From: Actinoplanes sichuanensis
GTDB taxonomy: Bacteria > Actinomycetota > Actinomycetes > Mycobacteriales > Micromonosporaceae
Assembly: GCF_033097365.1 (NCBI RefSeq)
Contig: NZ_AP028461.1
Location: 3,596,001-3,660,000, forward strand
Direction of reading: 5' to 3'
Length of the DNA: 64,000 nucleotides
Shown here: positions 44,997 through 52,676 of the stretch, piece after piece
Layout: each line of letters starts with the position of its first letter
Position numbering within the stretch: the first letter of the stretch is position 1
Notes under the pieces: model-generated
Told to the model about the DNA's origin: nothing
Database searches by the model: none
What the model saw: the letters and a program-made list of their open reading frames with translations, nothing else
Made by a program: the position numbers and the translations under genes

Positions 44997-46238
44997 TCAC
45001 TCACCGGTCAGTACGTCCGCACGCGGCGGAATCCACGGAGCCGGCAGGTGCGGGCACTCGTCCTCACCCGGACCGACCCGCACCTCGGCCATCCCCAGGC
45101 CCGGCTCCCGGTCGTAGCGCAGGTCACCGACGACCCACCCGGCACCGTCCGCGACCGCCCACGGCGCCCGCGCGAACTGCAGCAACGCGTCGACCGCGCA
45201 GTAGTCGCCGACCAGCCCCGGCAGCAGGGCGGCCGGAAGGGCCAACTCCCCGCCCCAGGCGATCTCGGTGGTCGACGGCTGTGCGACCGGCGTCAGCGGC
45301 GCGGTCCGTTCGGCACCCGACGGGAACAGCTCGGCGCATCGCTCGGCGGTGATCCACCCGGGCGCCAGCGAATGGAAGGCGCGGCGGAGAACGTACTGCT
45401 CAGGGGTGGTCTGCACGGCCAGGACCTCGCGGCACACCGGGTTGGCCGGCATCGGCGTGAGCACCACGTCGAGGGTGCGGGCCGACGGGAAACGGTCGGC
45501 GAGCAGCGCCTCGATGCGGGTCTCCGCGGTCCGGGTGGTGAGCACGAAGCCGGCGGTCAGCGCCAGCCATGCGGCGATCCCGCCGGCCAGCGCGACCCGC
45601 GCGGGAGCGAATCGGCTGAGCGCCGCGAGGCCGACGACGAGGACGGTCAGCAGCGCGGCGAATGCCGGCGGTACGAACCCGGTGAACCAGCTCAACCCGA
45701 GCCCGGCCGCCAGCACCACCGCGATCAGAACGCGCCCGATCCGGCTCGGCAGCACGAACAGCAGCGTCGCCGCGCAGGCCCACAGCAGCGGCTCGACGAT
45801 GAACACCGAGTCGCCGTAATACCAGTGGTCGTCGACCGGCCAGAACGGGTGCACCCCGTAACTGTTGGTGAAGTCGAGCCCGATGTGCAGCATCGTCGCC
45901 AGCACCGACAGCCCGGCCAGGAACCATCTGTCGGCCGCCGCCGGTGTCACCTTTCGGCGCCACCACCACAGCCGCACCACCGCGAAGAGCAACAACGACA
46001 ACCCGAGCGCCCCGGGTACGGTGTGCGTGTGCCCACGGTGGTGCAGCAGGTAGTCGAGCGTGCTGCCGGCCCAGGTGGTGTAGATGACGTCGGCGTCCGG
46101 CAGGTTGCCGCCGACCGCCATGACGGTGATCGCGACGGTCCGCCGGGCCCGGTCGCTGAGCACCACCGACGGCGGCAGGCTCCGGTGGACCGTCTCACCG
46201 ACCAGGACGCTGATCAGCGTGTGCGTGAGATTGTCCAT
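44997..46238 (-). CDS. YdjM-type membrane-bound metal-dependent hydrolase
   Basis: A 413-residue integral membrane protein of the LexA-regulated/YdjM-like hydrolase family: MDNLTHTLISVLVGETVHRS at the start, NLPDADVIYTTWAGSTLDYL and LHHRGHTHTV as the metal site, LHIGLDFTNSYGVHPFWPVD, then several helices (about 150-260) and a soluble C-terminal domain. Members are presumed phospholipase C-like or phosphatase-like metal enzymes; activity is not established. The extra 150-residue C-terminal domain has two conserved Cys (PVCREVL, DYCAVD). Confidence 0.82.
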   Translation of the reverse strand: MDNLTHTLISVLVGETVHRSLPPSVVLSDRARRTVAITVMAVGGNLPDADVIYTTWAGSTLDYLLHHRGHTHTVPGALGLSLLLFAVVRLWWWRRKVTPAAADRWFLAGLSVLATMLHIGLDFTNSYGVHPFWPVDDHWYYGDSVFIVEPLLWACAATLLFVLPSRIGRVLIAVVLAAGLGLSWFTGFVPPAFAALLTVLVVGLAALSRFAPARVALAGGIAAWLALTAGFVLTTRTAETRIEALLADRFPSARTLDVVLTPMPANPVCREVLAVQTTPEQYVLRRAFHSLAPGWITAERCAELFPSGAERTAPLTPVAQPSTTEIAWGGELALPAALLPGLVGDYCAVDALLQFARAPWAVADGAGWVVGDLRYDREPGLGMAEVRVGPGEDECPHLPAPWIPPRADVLTGE

Positions 46239-46240
46239 GC

Positions 46241-46272
46241 CCGGTGATCCTAGTTCCGCTCCGGATCACCGG
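46241..46272. terminator. Hairpin between the SnoaL-like gene and the YdjM-like gene
   Basis: A perfect 10-bp inverted repeat (CCGGTGATCC at 46241-46250, GGATCACCGG at 46263-46272) with a 12-base loop. It is just upstream of the YdjM-like start on the minus strand and downstream of the SnoaL-like gene. It may end that transcript or act as an operator; without a U-tract I cannot decide. Confidence 0.4.
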
Positions 46273-46333
46273 ACCGCGGGACCCGGCGATCATCGATCCG
46301 GACCGACCGCGTACCACCTCGAAGTCCGTGGTT

Positions 46334-46723
46334 TCATGCGCCCGCCGTGGCCTCCTGCTGGATCTGCGGGAACTGCGCGGCCATCGCTTCGGCCAGGGCG
46401 TTCGCGCCGGACAGCGGCCGGACCATCACCATGATGTCGTCGATCTTGCCGTCCTCGTCGAGGTGCAGGAAGTCGCAGCCGGTGAGCGCCTTGCCGTCGA
46501 CCTCGGCCTCGAAGACCAGCGCGTGGTTGCGCCCGTCAGCGATCTCCCGGACATACCGGAAGTTCTCGAAGACCCGCATGGCCCCCCGCAGAATGGCCGC
46601 GGTGAGGGGCTTGCCGGGATAGGGCTTGAACGCGACCGGACTGGTGAACACGACGTTCTCCGCCAGCAACTCCTCGATCGCAGCGGCGTCCCGAGCCTCG
46701 ACCGCCTGCCGAAACGGGTGCAT
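46334..46723 (-). CDS. SnoaL/NTF2-like protein
   Basis: A 129-residue NTF2-fold protein: HPFRQAVEARDAAAIEELLA, ENVVFTSPVAFKPYPG, FENFRYVREIADGRNHALVF and GCDFLHLDEDGKIDDIMVMV. ATG 46723 has AGGAGG upstream, which decides it over an upstream ATG at 46762. Many such proteins appear beside oxidoreductases; here a divergent FAD monooxygenase starts 61 bases away, which suggests a functional or regulatory link. Confidence 0.82.
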   Translation of the reverse strand: MHPFRQAVEARDAAAIEELLAENVVFTSPVAFKPYPGKPLTAAILRGAMRVFENFRYVREIADGRNHALVFEAEVDGKALTGCDFLHLDEDGKIDDIMVMVRPLSGANALAEAMAAQFPQIQQEATAGA

Positions 46724-46783
46724 TCGTCCTCCTGGAAGATCAACAGCTTGGTTCATCGGCAACCATAACTAGGATCCGGGTGT

Positions 46784-47932
46784 GTGACGGTTCGAATCGC
46801 GATCCTCGGTGGCGGAATCGGTGGCCTCGCCACGTCCGCCTTCCTGCGCCGGGCCGGCATCCGCAGCGTCGTGTATGAGCAGGCCGCCGCGTTGACGCAG
46901 GTCGGGGCGGGTCTGCTGGTCACGCCGAACGCGGCTCGGCTACTGCGGCGGCTCGGGGTGTTCGAGGAACTGTCGGAGTCGGCGCTTCGGCTGGAGGTCG
47001 GGTGGGAGTTCCGGCGGTGGCGGGACGGCACGGTGCTGTCGTCGGAGGACCTGTCCACGGCGTGTGCCGACCTCTACGGCGAGCACACCTGGACGATTCA
47101 CCGGGCCGATCTGCTGCGCGCCCTGCTGTCGCGGGTGGACCGGGTCGAACTGGGCCGCCGGTGTGTGGCGGTCGACGGCGGGCGGCTGCGGTTCGCCGAC
47201 GGGAGCACGGTCGAGGCCGATGTGGTGATCGGGGCCGACGGCATCCACTCGATCGTGCGCGGTTCGATGTTCGGGGTCACGCCGGCGGCCTATTCCGGGA
47301 TGTGTGCGTTTCGGGCGCTCGTACCCTCGCAATCCGCTCCGGAATTCGCGCGCCGTCCGGCGCAGACGTTGTGGATCGGGCCCGGGCGGCATCTGGTGCA
47401 CTATCCGGTGGCGGCGGGCCGCCTGGTGAACCTGGTGGCGGTCGCACCGGCCGGCGATCACACCGTGGAGTCGTGGACCGCCACCGCTACGGTCGGTGAG
47501 TTGCGGGCCGAGTTCGACGGCTGGGACCCGCGCCTGACCGGGCTGATCGAGTCGGCGACCACGCTCGGTCGGTGGGCGTTACTCTCCCGGCCGCCGCTGC
47601 CGCGCTGGTCGGAGGGGGCGACGACGCTGCTCGGGGACGCGGCGCATCCGATGTTCCCGTTCTACGCCCAGGGCGCGGCGCAGGCGATCGAGGATGCCGC
47701 GGTGCTCGCCCGATGCCTCGCCCGGACCGCCGATCCGCAGGCCGCGGTGCGCGATTACGAGTCGCTGCGCCTTCCGCGGACGACCAGGTTGCAGCAGGTC
47801 AGCCACGCCCGCGCGGAGTCGAACCATCTGCCGGACGGGCCCGCGCAACGCGAGCGGGACGAGACGTTCGCGCAGCGCGATCCGCTCGTCGCCAACGGAT
47901 GGATCTACGGGTACGACCCGGAAGCGCCCTGA
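46784..47932 (+). CDS. FAD-dependent aromatic monooxygenase
   Basis: A 382-residue class A flavoprotein monooxygenase. It has the dinucleotide-binding GGGIGGLATSAFLRRAG at residues 8-24, the DG motif VVIGADGIHSIVR near 150, and the GDAAHPMFPFYAQGAAQAIED motif near 285-305. These enzymes hydroxylate phenolic or quinoid substrates with NAD(P)H and O2. The GTG at 46784 is the start. It is divergent from the SnoaL-like gene and convergent with the FMN-binding protein gene. Confidence 0.92.
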   Translation: MTVRIAILGGGIGGLATSAFLRRAGIRSVVYEQAAALTQVGAGLLVTPNAARLLRRLGVFEELSESALRLEVGWEFRRWRDGTVLSSEDLSTACADLYGEHTWTIHRADLLRALLSRVDRVELGRRCVAVDGGRLRFADGSTVEADVVIGADGIHSIVRGSMFGVTPAAYSGMCAFRALVPSQSAPEFARRPAQTLWIGPGRHLVHYPVAAGRLVNLVAVAPAGDHTVESWTATATVGELRAEFDGWDPRLTGLIESATTLGRWALLSRPPLPRWSEGATTLLGDAAHPMFPFYAQGAAQAIEDAAVLARCLARTADPQAAVRDYESLRLPRTTRLQQVSHARAESNHLPDGPAQRERDETFAQRDPLVANGWIYGYDPEAP

Positions 47933-48334
47933 TCACGAGAGATGCGCGGCGTCCAGCGCGGACTGCAGTGACTCCACGTAACCGTTGCTGGTGACGGTGG
48001 CGCCCGAGACGGCGTCGATGTCGGCGCTCTGCGCGGCCAGGGTCTCCTGGCGCAGCACCGGCAGCGCCCGGTCGTTGATCTCCTGGTCACGGTGGTTCTC
48101 GGTCGGGTAGACCGGCACCTGCACGTCGACGATCTTCCCGTCGGCCACGGTGATCGCGACCTGCACGTCGCCCCAGCGGGTCGAGGCGGCCGTACCCGTG
48201 TAGGTCTTGCCGCCGGTCACCGTCGCCGCGGCGACGCCGGCCGCGGTCACCGAGGCGCCGGTGCTGGTCCGGTAGCTGAAGAGCAGGACCAGCGCGGCGA
48301 AGGTGGAGAACAGCCAGATGGTGATGCGTCGCAT
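47933..48334 (-). CDS. FMN-binding (covalent flavin) domain protein
   Basis: A 133-residue exported protein: MRRITIWLFSTFAALVLLFS forms an uncleaved anchor or signal; then an FMN_bind domain with GGKTYTGTAASTRWGDVQVA, VADGKIVDVQVPVYP, and the covalent attachment motif SGATVTSNGYVESLQ (flavin is linked to the Thr of SGAT). Such proteins pass electrons outside the membrane, often with a ferric-reductase-like partner, which lies directly upstream on the same strand. They start 14 bases apart from the partner's corrected stop. Confidence 0.85.
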   Translation of the reverse strand: MRRITIWLFSTFAALVLLFSYRTSTGASVTAAGVAAATVTGGKTYTGTAASTRWGDVQVAITVADGKIVDVQVPVYPTENHRDQEINDRALPVLRQETLAAQSADIDAVSGATVTSNGYVESLQSALDAAHLS

Positions 48335-48348
48335 GTGAGTGGGCCCCT

Positions 48349-49735
48349 CTACCACGAGAACTGTTCGGTGTGGACGTTTCCGGCCGACGCACCGGCGGCC
48401 AGGGCCGCTGCCTGTGCCGCCGCGGTCCACTCGGCGGGCCCGCACAGGTAGACGTGCGCGCGGGCGATGTCCGGGACCTGGTCACGCAACACGTCGTGGT
48501 GCCGGGCGGGCAGCCAGGACGCCGGTTCGGCGCGCGGGCCGAGCAGGAAGATCAGCCGGACCCCGCGGTGGGTGGCGAACCATTCGAGCTCGCTGCGGAA
48601 GGCGACCTCCTCGGCGCTGCGGGCCCGGTAGAGGAAAGTGGCCTCGGCCGGGGCCGTACGGCAACTCGCCGAGCAGGGCGAGCAGCGGGGTGACGCCGAT
48701 GCCGCAGCCGATCAGCACCACCGGGCCGCCGGTGTGACCCTCCGCGGTCAGGACGCCGTACGGGCCCTCGATCAGGGCGCGGGTGCCGGGCCGCAGCGAC
48801 GCGACTCGGGAGCTGCCGTCGCCGAGATCCTTCACGGTGATCCGCAACTGGTGGCCGTGCGGGGTGGCCGACAGCGAATACGGGTGGGCCCGCGTCCAGC
48901 CCGGCCCGTCCAGGAACCGCCACTGGAAGAACTGCCCGGCGCGGGCCGGGAGCCGGTCCAGGTCACGGCCGGTCAGATACACCGAGGTCAGGCCGGGGCC
49001 TTCGGTCACCACCCGGCTGACGGTCAGCCGATGCCGGTGGTTCCGCAAGAGCGGGACCCCGATGCGGTACGCGAGGACGGCGCCCGCGCAGACGCCGTAG
49101 ATGGTCCACCAGTACACCGTCGACGCGGGCGAGGCCAGGAAGTCGGCGCCGGTCCACAGCTGATGTGGCAGCGCGAGACCGACACCCAGGTAGGCGTACA
49201 GGTGCAGCAGGTGCCACGACTCGTAGCGCAGTCTCCGGCGGGCCGCCCGGATCGACGTCACGACGACCATGACCAGGGCCGCGGTGCCGGCGGTGGCAAG
49301 CAGCATGCCCGGGTAGGTCCAGATCATGTCCCACAGTTCGGCGAGCGCCCGGCTCCGGGCGGCGGCCGCGTAGCCGAACACGATCAGCACGATGTGGGCG
49401 GTCATCAACCAGAACGAGGTGAACCCGGTCCACCGGTGCCAACGGGCCAGCCGGTCCTGGCCGAAGGCCCGTTCGGCGATCGGGATCCGGGCCATCAGCA
49501 GCACCTGGAGCAGCAGCAGGTCGGAGGCCCACAGACCGGTCAGCCGCCCGAACGCGGTGACCGCCTCCGCGCCGCCCCCGGCGACCTGCTGCACGCCGCC
49601 GTTGCCGACCCACAGCGCGGTCACGATCAGCAGGGTGAGCCCGGCGCCGACGCCGGCCGCGTCGGCCCACCAGCGGGGAGTCCGCCGGGCCGGGATGATC
49701 GCCGGCGCGGCGACGGGCTGCATGGTCGCGGTCAT
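48349..49735 (-). pseudogene. Ferric-reductase-like transmembrane oxidoreductase, one frameshift
   Basis: Six helices with haem-coordinating His pairs (LARWHRWTGF, TAHIVLIVF, SWHLLHLYAYLGVG, LPHQLW) are followed by a ferredoxin-reductase-type FAD domain (RAHPYSLSATPHGHQ) and an NAD domain beginning VVLIGCGIGVTPLLALLGEL. At about 48650 the frame breaks after YGPG. Removing one C restores the family sequence (EATFLYRARSAEEVAFRSEL, VYLCGP, and the usual aromatic terminus EQFSW) to the stop at 48349. As written the protein ends with a random Arg/Pro-rich tail at 48482. It would move electrons from NAD(P)H to haem and on to the FMN-binding partner. It is a frameshift mutation or a base error in a C-rich run. 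Confidence 0.85.
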
Positions 49736-49805
49736 CCGTCAACGATCAGCTGACCTGCTGAAAGTACCCGGAAGATTTTCTATGCATCGTCTATGAATCC
49801 GGATC

Positions 49806-50456
49806 TCAGGAACGGAGGAAGGTGAGGACCGCCAACACCCGCCGATGCGTCTCCTCGGTCTGCGGCAGACCCAGTTTCTGCAGGATGTTTCGGATGTGTT
49901 TGGCCACCGATGCTTCGGCGACGGTGAGTTCGGTGGCGATCGCCAGGTTCGAGCGGCCCTCGGCGACCAGGGCCAGCACCTCACGCTCACGGGCGGTCAG
50001 CGCGGCGAGCGGATCGCGGTGGCGGCGCAGCATCTGCCGGACCACCTCGGGGTCGACAACGGTGCCGCCGTCGACGACCCGGTTCAGGGCGTCGACGAAC
50101 TCGGTGACGTGCCCGATCCGATCCTTCAGCAGGTAGCCGAGGTGAGTGCCGTCGCCCGCGTTCAGCAGTTCGGTCGCGTAACGCGTCTCCACATACTGAC
50201 TGAGCACCAGGACCGGCAGCCCCGGCCGCCTCCGCCGCAGCTCCAGGGCGGTGCGCAGGCCCTCGTCCCGGAACCCGGGCGGCATCCGCACGTCGGTCAC
50301 GACCACGTCCGGCTCGTGCTCGGCCACCGCCTCACGCAGCCCATCACCGTCGCCGACCGCGGCGACGACCTCATGTCCGAACCGCGCCAGCAACCCGGCG
50401 AGCCCGTCCCGCAGCAGGACGCTGTCCTCGGCCAGCACTACCCGAAGGGTCGGCAT
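49806..50456 (-). CDS. LuxR-type response regulator
   Basis: A 216-residue regulator: [20 protein letters not shown], the phosphoacceptor in [20 protein letters not shown], and LLKDRIGHV; the LuxR helix-turn-helix reads [20 protein letters not shown], then [15 protein letters not shown]. Its start overlaps the kinase stop by 19 bases. Part of the regulator-kinase pair facing away from the ABC exporter genes, whose expression it probably controls. Confidence 0.93.
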   Translation of the reverse strand: MPTLRVVLAEDSVLLRDGLAGLLARFGHEVVAAVGDGDGLREAVAEHEPDVVVTDVRMPPGFRDEGLRTALELRRRRPGLPVLVLSQYVETRYATELLNAGDGTHLGYLLKDRIGHVTEFVDALNRVVDGGTVVDPEVVRQMLRRHRDPLAALTAREREVLALVAEGRSNLAIATELTVAEASVAKHIRNILQKLGLPQTEETHRRVLAVLTFLRS

Positions 50457-51847
50457 GGGATCTCCACGATCAGTCGGGTCGGGCCGCCCGGTGGGCTGGA
50501 CAGCGACAGTCTGCCACCGACCACCGACACCCGGTCGGCGAGCCCGAGCAGACCCGTACCGCTCTCGATGTCGGCGCCGCCGCAGCCGTCGTCGCCGATC
50601 TCGACGGTCAGCGTCCCGGCGGCGTACCCACCGGTTATCGCGCCGCGCGCGGCGCCCGAATGTTTGGCCAGGTTGGCCAGCGCTTCGGCAACGACGAAGT
50701 AGGCGGCCGACTCGATCGCGGCGGAGAACCGCTGCGGAACCGCGAACTCGACATCAACCGGCACGGGACACCTGTCGGCGAGATCAGCGAAGGCCGCCTC
50801 CAACCCGAAGTCGTTGAGCACCGCCGGATGGATGCCACGAATCAGCTCCCGCAACTCGACCAGCGCCCGCCCGGCCTCGTCATGGGCGCGGCCCAGCTGC
50901 TCGGCAAGCAGCCGGTCAGCCTCTATCCGGTCGTCAGCCTCTAGCCGGCCATCAGCCTCCAGCCGGCCATCAGGCTCCAGCCGGCCATCAGCGTCCACCG
51001 GCACGTCGGCGTCCGACCCACCGCCATCGTCCATCCGCGCGTCAGCCTCCCGGCACCCGTCGGCCTTCAGCCGCGCGTCGGGCCTTAACCGCGCTTCGGC
51101 GTCCAGTCGGGCCAGGCCCAGGATCACGGTCAGGGCCACGAGGCGTTGTTGGGCGCCGTCGTGCAGGTCGCGCTCGATCCGGCTGCGCTCGGCCTCGAAC
51201 GCGTCCACGAGCCGCACCCGGGACCTGGTCAGCTCGACAACGGTCTGGTCGAGGTCGCGGCGTGGCAGGAGCACGGCCCGGGCAACCGCCGCCCGCATCC
51301 GAGCCAGCAGCACCAGGCCGAAGGCACAGGCCACCGCTGCCACGACACCCGCCGCGAAGGACAGGAACGCCTGCGACCAGGACGTCACCGGATACGCCTT
51401 GAGCACGTTCACCTGCTCGCCGTCACCGAGCGTGCCGAACAACACAGGCGTCGCGAGCAGCGCCAGCGGAACCGTCACGCCCAGGACGACGGCGAGCAGG
51501 TCGACAGGCCACAACACGGTCATCAGCAGGGCGGCGAACCCGAGCTCCCGCCAGGTGCCCGGCTCCGTGTAGCGGGTGCGCAGCCAGGACGCCAGCCCCG
51601 GCTCCGGTGGCACGCGGTGCCGATGTGGGAGCGGCCGGGCGTCGATCAGCCGCTGCAGCTGCCGCTCGATCGCGGCCACCGGCAGCCCGATCAGGGCCAG
51701 GCCGGCGAGCAGGGGCAGACCCACGACGACGACGGCGAGCACTCCCCCGGCGGCGAGCAGCAGTACCGACACCAGCAGCGTGAGCAGGCCGGCGACGGCG
51801 TTCGCGAGCAGGTAGGTGCCCGATCTGGGAACCTCGGCGGTGCGCAT
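50438..51847 (-). CDS. DesK-type sensor kinase with inserted tandem repeat
   Basis: A 469-residue kinase with N-terminal membrane helices (three to four clusters, residues 15-200), a HisKA_3 phosphoacceptor in [15 protein letters not shown] and an ATPase domain ([33 protein letters not shown]). Between the two helices of the dimerisation domain, after GLARLDAE and before [16 protein letters not shown], sits an unusual 55-60-residue Asp/Arg/Ala/Glu insert made of six-residue repeats (DGRLEA and variants). Its effect on signalling is unknown; it may be a loop that leaves the helices paired. ATG 51847 is the preferred start. Confidence 0.85.
   Translation of the reverse strand: MRTAEVPRSGTYLLANAVAGLLTLLVSVLLLAAGGVLAVVVVGLPLLAGLALIGLPVAAIERQLQRLIDARPLPHRHRVPPEPGLASWLRTRYTEPGTWRELGFAALLMTVLWPVDLLAVVLGVTVPLALLATPVLFGTLGDGEQVNVLKAYPVTSWSQAFLSFAAGVVAAVACAFGLVLLARMRAAVARAVLLPRRDLDQTVVELTRSRVRLVDAFEAERSRIERDLHDGAQQRLVALTVILGLARLDAEARLRPDARLKADGCREADARMDDGGGSDADVPVDADGRLEPDGRLEADGRLEADDRIEADRLLAEQLGRAHDEAGRALVELRELIRGIHPAVLNDFGLEAAFADLADRCPVPVDVEFAVPQRFSAAIESAAYFVVAEALANLAKHSGAARGAITGGYAAGTLTVEIGDDGCGGADIESGTGLLGLADRVSVVGGRLSLSSPPGGPTRLIVEIPCRPFG
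50915..51022. repeat. 18-bp tandem repeat inside the kinase gene
   Basis: Six 18-bp units, written on the plus strand as variants of ATCAGCCTCCAGCCGGCC, from 50915 to 51022; units 3 and 4 differ at one base, and the outer ones are more diverged. Because 18 is a multiple of three, copy-number change keeps the kinase in frame. Confidence 0.8.
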
Positions 51848-51938
51848 GCCGGCCACTGTAAACGGTATAGCCAGCACTACCTTGAAGAGTCAATCCAGCG
51901 GGGCTGTGCCGGGGCTCGGCCGGCGGCAGGGTTGGCGC

Positions 51939-52676
51939 ATGACCCATGACGCGATCCGGCTGCGGGGCGTGGTCCGGAGGTTCGGCTCCGGCGACGCCGC
52001 GGTGACAGCCCTGCACGATCTCACGCTCTCGTTCGGTGCGGGCACCTTCACCGCCGTCATGGGCCCGTCCGGGTCGGGCAAGTCGACGCTGCTGCAGTGC
52101 GCGGCCGGGCTCGACCGGCCGACCTCCGGCACGGTGCTGCTCGGCGACACCGACCTGACGACTCTCGACGAGACCCGGCTGACCCGGCTGCGGCGCGACC
52201 GGATCGGTTTCGTCTTCCAGTCCTTCAACCTGCTGCCCACGCTGTCCGCCGAGCAGAATGTGGCGTTGCCCCTACGGCTGGCCGGTCGCCGGCCGGCCCG
52301 TGGGCAGGTCCGCGAGGCGCTGGCCCGGGTCGGCCTCGCCGACCGGGCCCGGCACCGGCCGGCCGAGATGTCCGGCGGCCAGCAGCAGCGGGTCGCCATC
52401 GCCCGGGCCCTGATCACCCGGCCCGAGGTGCTGTTCGGCGACGAGCCGACCGGCGCGCTCGACTCGGCGACCGGCCGTGACGTGCTGCGGATGCTGCGCG
52501 GCCTGGTCGACGAGGGCGGCCAGACGATCGTGATGGTCACCCACGACCCGATCGCCGCCGCCCACGCCGACCGGGTGGTGTTCCTCGCCGACGGTCGCCT
52601 GCACGGCACCCTGGAGGCGCCGTCGGTCGAGGCGGTCGCCGCCCGGATGACCGGGATGGCGGCCCCGGCGTGCTGA
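51939..52676 (+). CDS. MacB/LolD-type ABC ATPase
   Basis: A 245-residue ATPase with a complete motif set: Walker A GPSGSGKS, Q-loop FQSFNLLP, signature MSGGQQQRVAIARAL, Walker B VLFGDEPTGALDS and the H-loop in VMVTHD. It belongs to the family that drives MacB/FtsX-type exporters. ATG 51939 is chosen; the frame is open upstream into the kinase start. The permease gene begins within its last codons. It shows what the gutted ATPase at 22.1 kb once looked like. Confidence 0.95.
   Translation: MTHDAIRLRGVVRRFGSGDAAVTALHDLTLSFGAGTFTAVMGPSGSGKSTLLQCAAGLDRPTSGTVLLGDTDLTTLDETRLTRLRRDRIGFVFQSFNLLPTLSAEQNVALPLRLAGRRPARGQVREALARVGLADRARHRPAEMSGGQQQRVAIARALITRPEVLFGDEPTGALDSATGRDVLRMLRGLVDEGGQTIVMVTHDPIAAAHADRVVFLADGRLHGTLEAPSVEAVAARMTGMAAPAC

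Noticed and set aside
50915..51022. CRISPR-like array
   Set aside because: Repeats are contiguous 18-bp units with no spacers, lie in frame inside a kinase gene, and no cas genes are present.
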